In this document: positions 6,281-6,881 of the stretch, piece after piece
Layout of the letters: each line of letters begins with the position of its first letter
Position numbering within the stretch: position 1 is the first letter of the stretch
NCBI GenBank assembly: GCA_949297205.1
Contig: CASFSH010000252.1
Location: 1 to 6,881 of the forward strand
DNA length: 6,881 nucleotides
Direction of reading: 5' to 3'
Origin: an uncultured Bacillota bacterium
Lineage (GTDB): Bacteria; Bacillota; Clostridia; UBA1381
Position numbers and translations under genes: made by a program
The notes under the pieces: model-generated
What the model was told of the DNA's origin: nothing
Seen by the model: the letters and a program-made list of their open reading frames with translations, nothing else
The model's database searches: none

Positions 6281-6312
6281 TATGAATTCATACAGAAATT
6301 GTCAGCTTTTTT
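6267..6312 (+). terminator. Riboswitch-controlled intrinsic terminator (expression platform)
   Basis: GCTGA (6267-6271) pairs with TCAGC (6302-6306) to close a hairpin whose upper part is a perfect 22-base palindrome at 6276-6297 (TTCTGTATGAA and its complement). Six T residues follow (6307-6312). The 5' side of this terminator uses 6267-6280, which the aptamer needs for its conserved core and pseudoknot, so the two folds exclude each other. Fluoride binding should therefore block termination and turn the downstream gene on, as known for this riboswitch class. Confidence 0.85.
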
Positions 6313-6331
6313 AATTATGGAGGGGTAAATA

Positions 6332-6547
6332 ATGTTATTGTCTGTAGCTTTGGTTTTGCTTTTTGGAATGTTGTTGGGTTATATTTGCAGGAAAATGCAT
6401 TTGCCGGGATTGTTGGGAATGATTGTAACCGGAATTATTCTCGGACCATATGCCATGAATTTGATAGATGAATCAATATTGAATATATCTGCTGATTTAA
6501 GGCGGATTGCTTTAAGGGAACCTCTAAAAATTGATTCCCAATCATAA
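6332..6547 (+). pseudogene. Monovalent cation/proton antiporter (CPA type), truncated after its N-terminus
   Basis: The reading frame encodes 71 residues where an intact antiporter has about 400. Residues 1-61 look native: a first membrane helix MLLSVALVLLFGMLLGYI, then KMHLPGLLGMIVTGIILGPYAMNLI, then ISADLRRIAL, the typical opening of bacterial Na+(K+)/H+ exchangers of the CPA superfamily. In intact members the last motif continues into a hydrophobic helix (from memory, of the 'IIILTRAGL' kind). Here it changes abruptly to REPLKIDSQS and stops. GGAGGGG at 6319-6325 is a strong ribosome binding site before the ATG. The upstream fluoride riboswitch agrees, because such antiporters are known members of fluoride regulons. 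The ion pathway and all later helices are missing, so the product cannot work as a transporter. Confidence 0.8.
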
Positions 6548-6595
6548 TATTTTGCTATTTCGATTAATTTTTCAAAAATCAAGGCAAGAAATAGC
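6514..6595. mobile_element. Foreign-looking junction segment, possibly an insertion-sequence end or remnant
   Basis: This stretch belongs to neither truncated neighbour. It begins with GGGAACCTCTAAAAATTG (6516-6533), which has the look of an IS terminal inverted repeat, but no matching inverted copy exists in the window. A small hairpin TGATT-CCC-AATCA (6532-6544) and an inverted repeat GCTATTTC (6554-6561) with GAAATAGC (6588-6595) follow. The second arm ends exactly where sigma-factor homology resumes. On the minus strand the segment is open, reading IFEKLIEIAKYYDWESIFRG, which I do not recognise. I cannot assign an IS family; a simple deletion scar or an assembly join is also possible. Confidence 0.35.
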
Positions 6596-6727
6596 CAATT
6601 GTATTGCGATACATATGCCCATATTGCAAAACATATGGGAATAACAGAAAAAAATGTTTCGGTACGTTTGACACGTATTCGGAAGAAATTAAGAAAATAT
6701 TTGTCGGAGAGGGGTGTGCAGCTATGA
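6596..6727 (+). pseudogene. ECF-type RNA polymerase sigma factor, C-terminal region 4 remnant
   Basis: The 43-codon fragment contains HIAKHMGITEKNV followed by SVRLTRIRKKLRKYLSERG and a TGA stop. This is the helix-turn-helix of sigma region 4.2 ('IAe.lGis...V..RL.R.rkkL..yL'), which reads the -35 element. Sigma region 2 and most of region 4 are missing; an intact ECF sigma has about 160-200 residues. The frame is open upstream to a TAA at 6545-6547, so there is no proper start or ribosome binding site; the first ATG (6635) lies inside the helix-turn-helix. The TGA overlaps the next gene's ATG (ATGA, 6724-6727), the usual coupling between a sigma gene and its regulator. Confidence 0.75.
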
Positions 6728-6881
6728 AGGAAGAAATATTATCGGAAATTATAAGTGAAATTAATGATAAATATTATGAGGAAGCGGCTCTTTATGAGTT
6801 TTGCGGAGGAAAAAGAATAATAAAAAAATTGTGTGCTGCAGCAGCGTGTATAGCAGTTGTATTTACTATTGTTTTAGTGTT
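6724..6881 (+). CDS. Anti-sigma-factor-like membrane protein, N-terminal part (runs off the window)
   Basis: Fifty-two codons are visible. A short acidic, helical N-terminus (MKEEILSEIISEINDKYYEE) is followed by a basic stretch GGKRIIKK and then one hydrophobic helix, LCAAAACIAVVFTIVLV, starting near residue 36. This layout, a short cytoplasmic part, one membrane helix and an extracytoplasmic remainder beyond the window, is typical of clostridial proteins encoded directly after ECF sigma factors and presumed to be anti-sigma factors. GGAGAGGGG (6706-6714) is the ribosome binding site, and the ATG overlaps the sigma stop by four bases. No zinc-binding anti-sigma motif is visible in this part. 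The role rests mainly on context, and its partner sigma is truncated here. Confidence 0.6.
   Translation, partial: MKEEILSEIISEINDKYYEEAALYEFCGGKRIIKKLCAAAACIAVVFTIVLV

Noticed and set aside
6379..6582. Minus-strand open frame of 67 codons over the antiporter break.
   Set aside because: Most of it is antisense to the recognisable antiporter N-terminus. Only the part over the junction segment could be foreign coding sequence, and I do not recognise it.

Overview
The window looks like chromosome from an AT-rich, anaerobic Firmicute, most likely a Clostridia/Oscillospirales-type gut organism. The reasons are a remB (yaaB) homolog directly before gyrB, a HydF maturase (implying [FeFe]-hydrogenase), strong GGAGG-type ribosome binding sites, and a sigma/anti-sigma-like pair of the style common in clostridia. 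The organism assignment is inference.

Layout, all on the + strand: (1) the last 32 codons of gpsA (2-100); (2) a 128-base gap with a 33-base inverted repeat, then mntP, a manganese exporter (229-804); (3) a sigma-70-type promoter (926-954) driving remB (1025-1288) and gyrB (1351-3273), followed by a perfect 10-bp hairpin; (4) an MFS transporter (3322-4521) and hydF (4554-5753), closely spaced and probably co-transcribed, ended by a 16-bp AT-rich hairpin with a T-rich tail; (5) a 73-codon protein of unknown function (5921-6142); (6) a near-consensus promoter, a fluoride (crcB-type) riboswitch and its intrinsic terminator (6186-6312); (7) a scrambled right end. There a monovalent cation/proton antiporter is cut off after about 61 native residues, an 80-base segment of foreign appearance follows, then the C-terminal region 4 of an ECF-type sigma factor, whose stop overlaps the start of an anti-sigma-like membrane protein that runs off the window.

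The left two thirds is housekeeping. Its order is not the classical dnaA-dnaN-recF-remB-gyrB-gyrA arrangement, because remB-gyrB stands alone with its own promoter. The part most worth attention is 6180-6881. The riboswitch appears intact: the P1 loop and the distal strand form a perfect 5-bp pseudoknot, and the terminator stem reuses the same bases, so fluoride should switch expression on. However, the fluoride-responsive gene is broken, and the transcript would now run into a sigma-factor remnant and an anti-sigma-like gene. The simplest explanation is a deletion associated with an insertion sequence, or a misassembly. No intergenic gap exceeds 300 bases, and I saw no tRNA, rRNA or CRISPR array.
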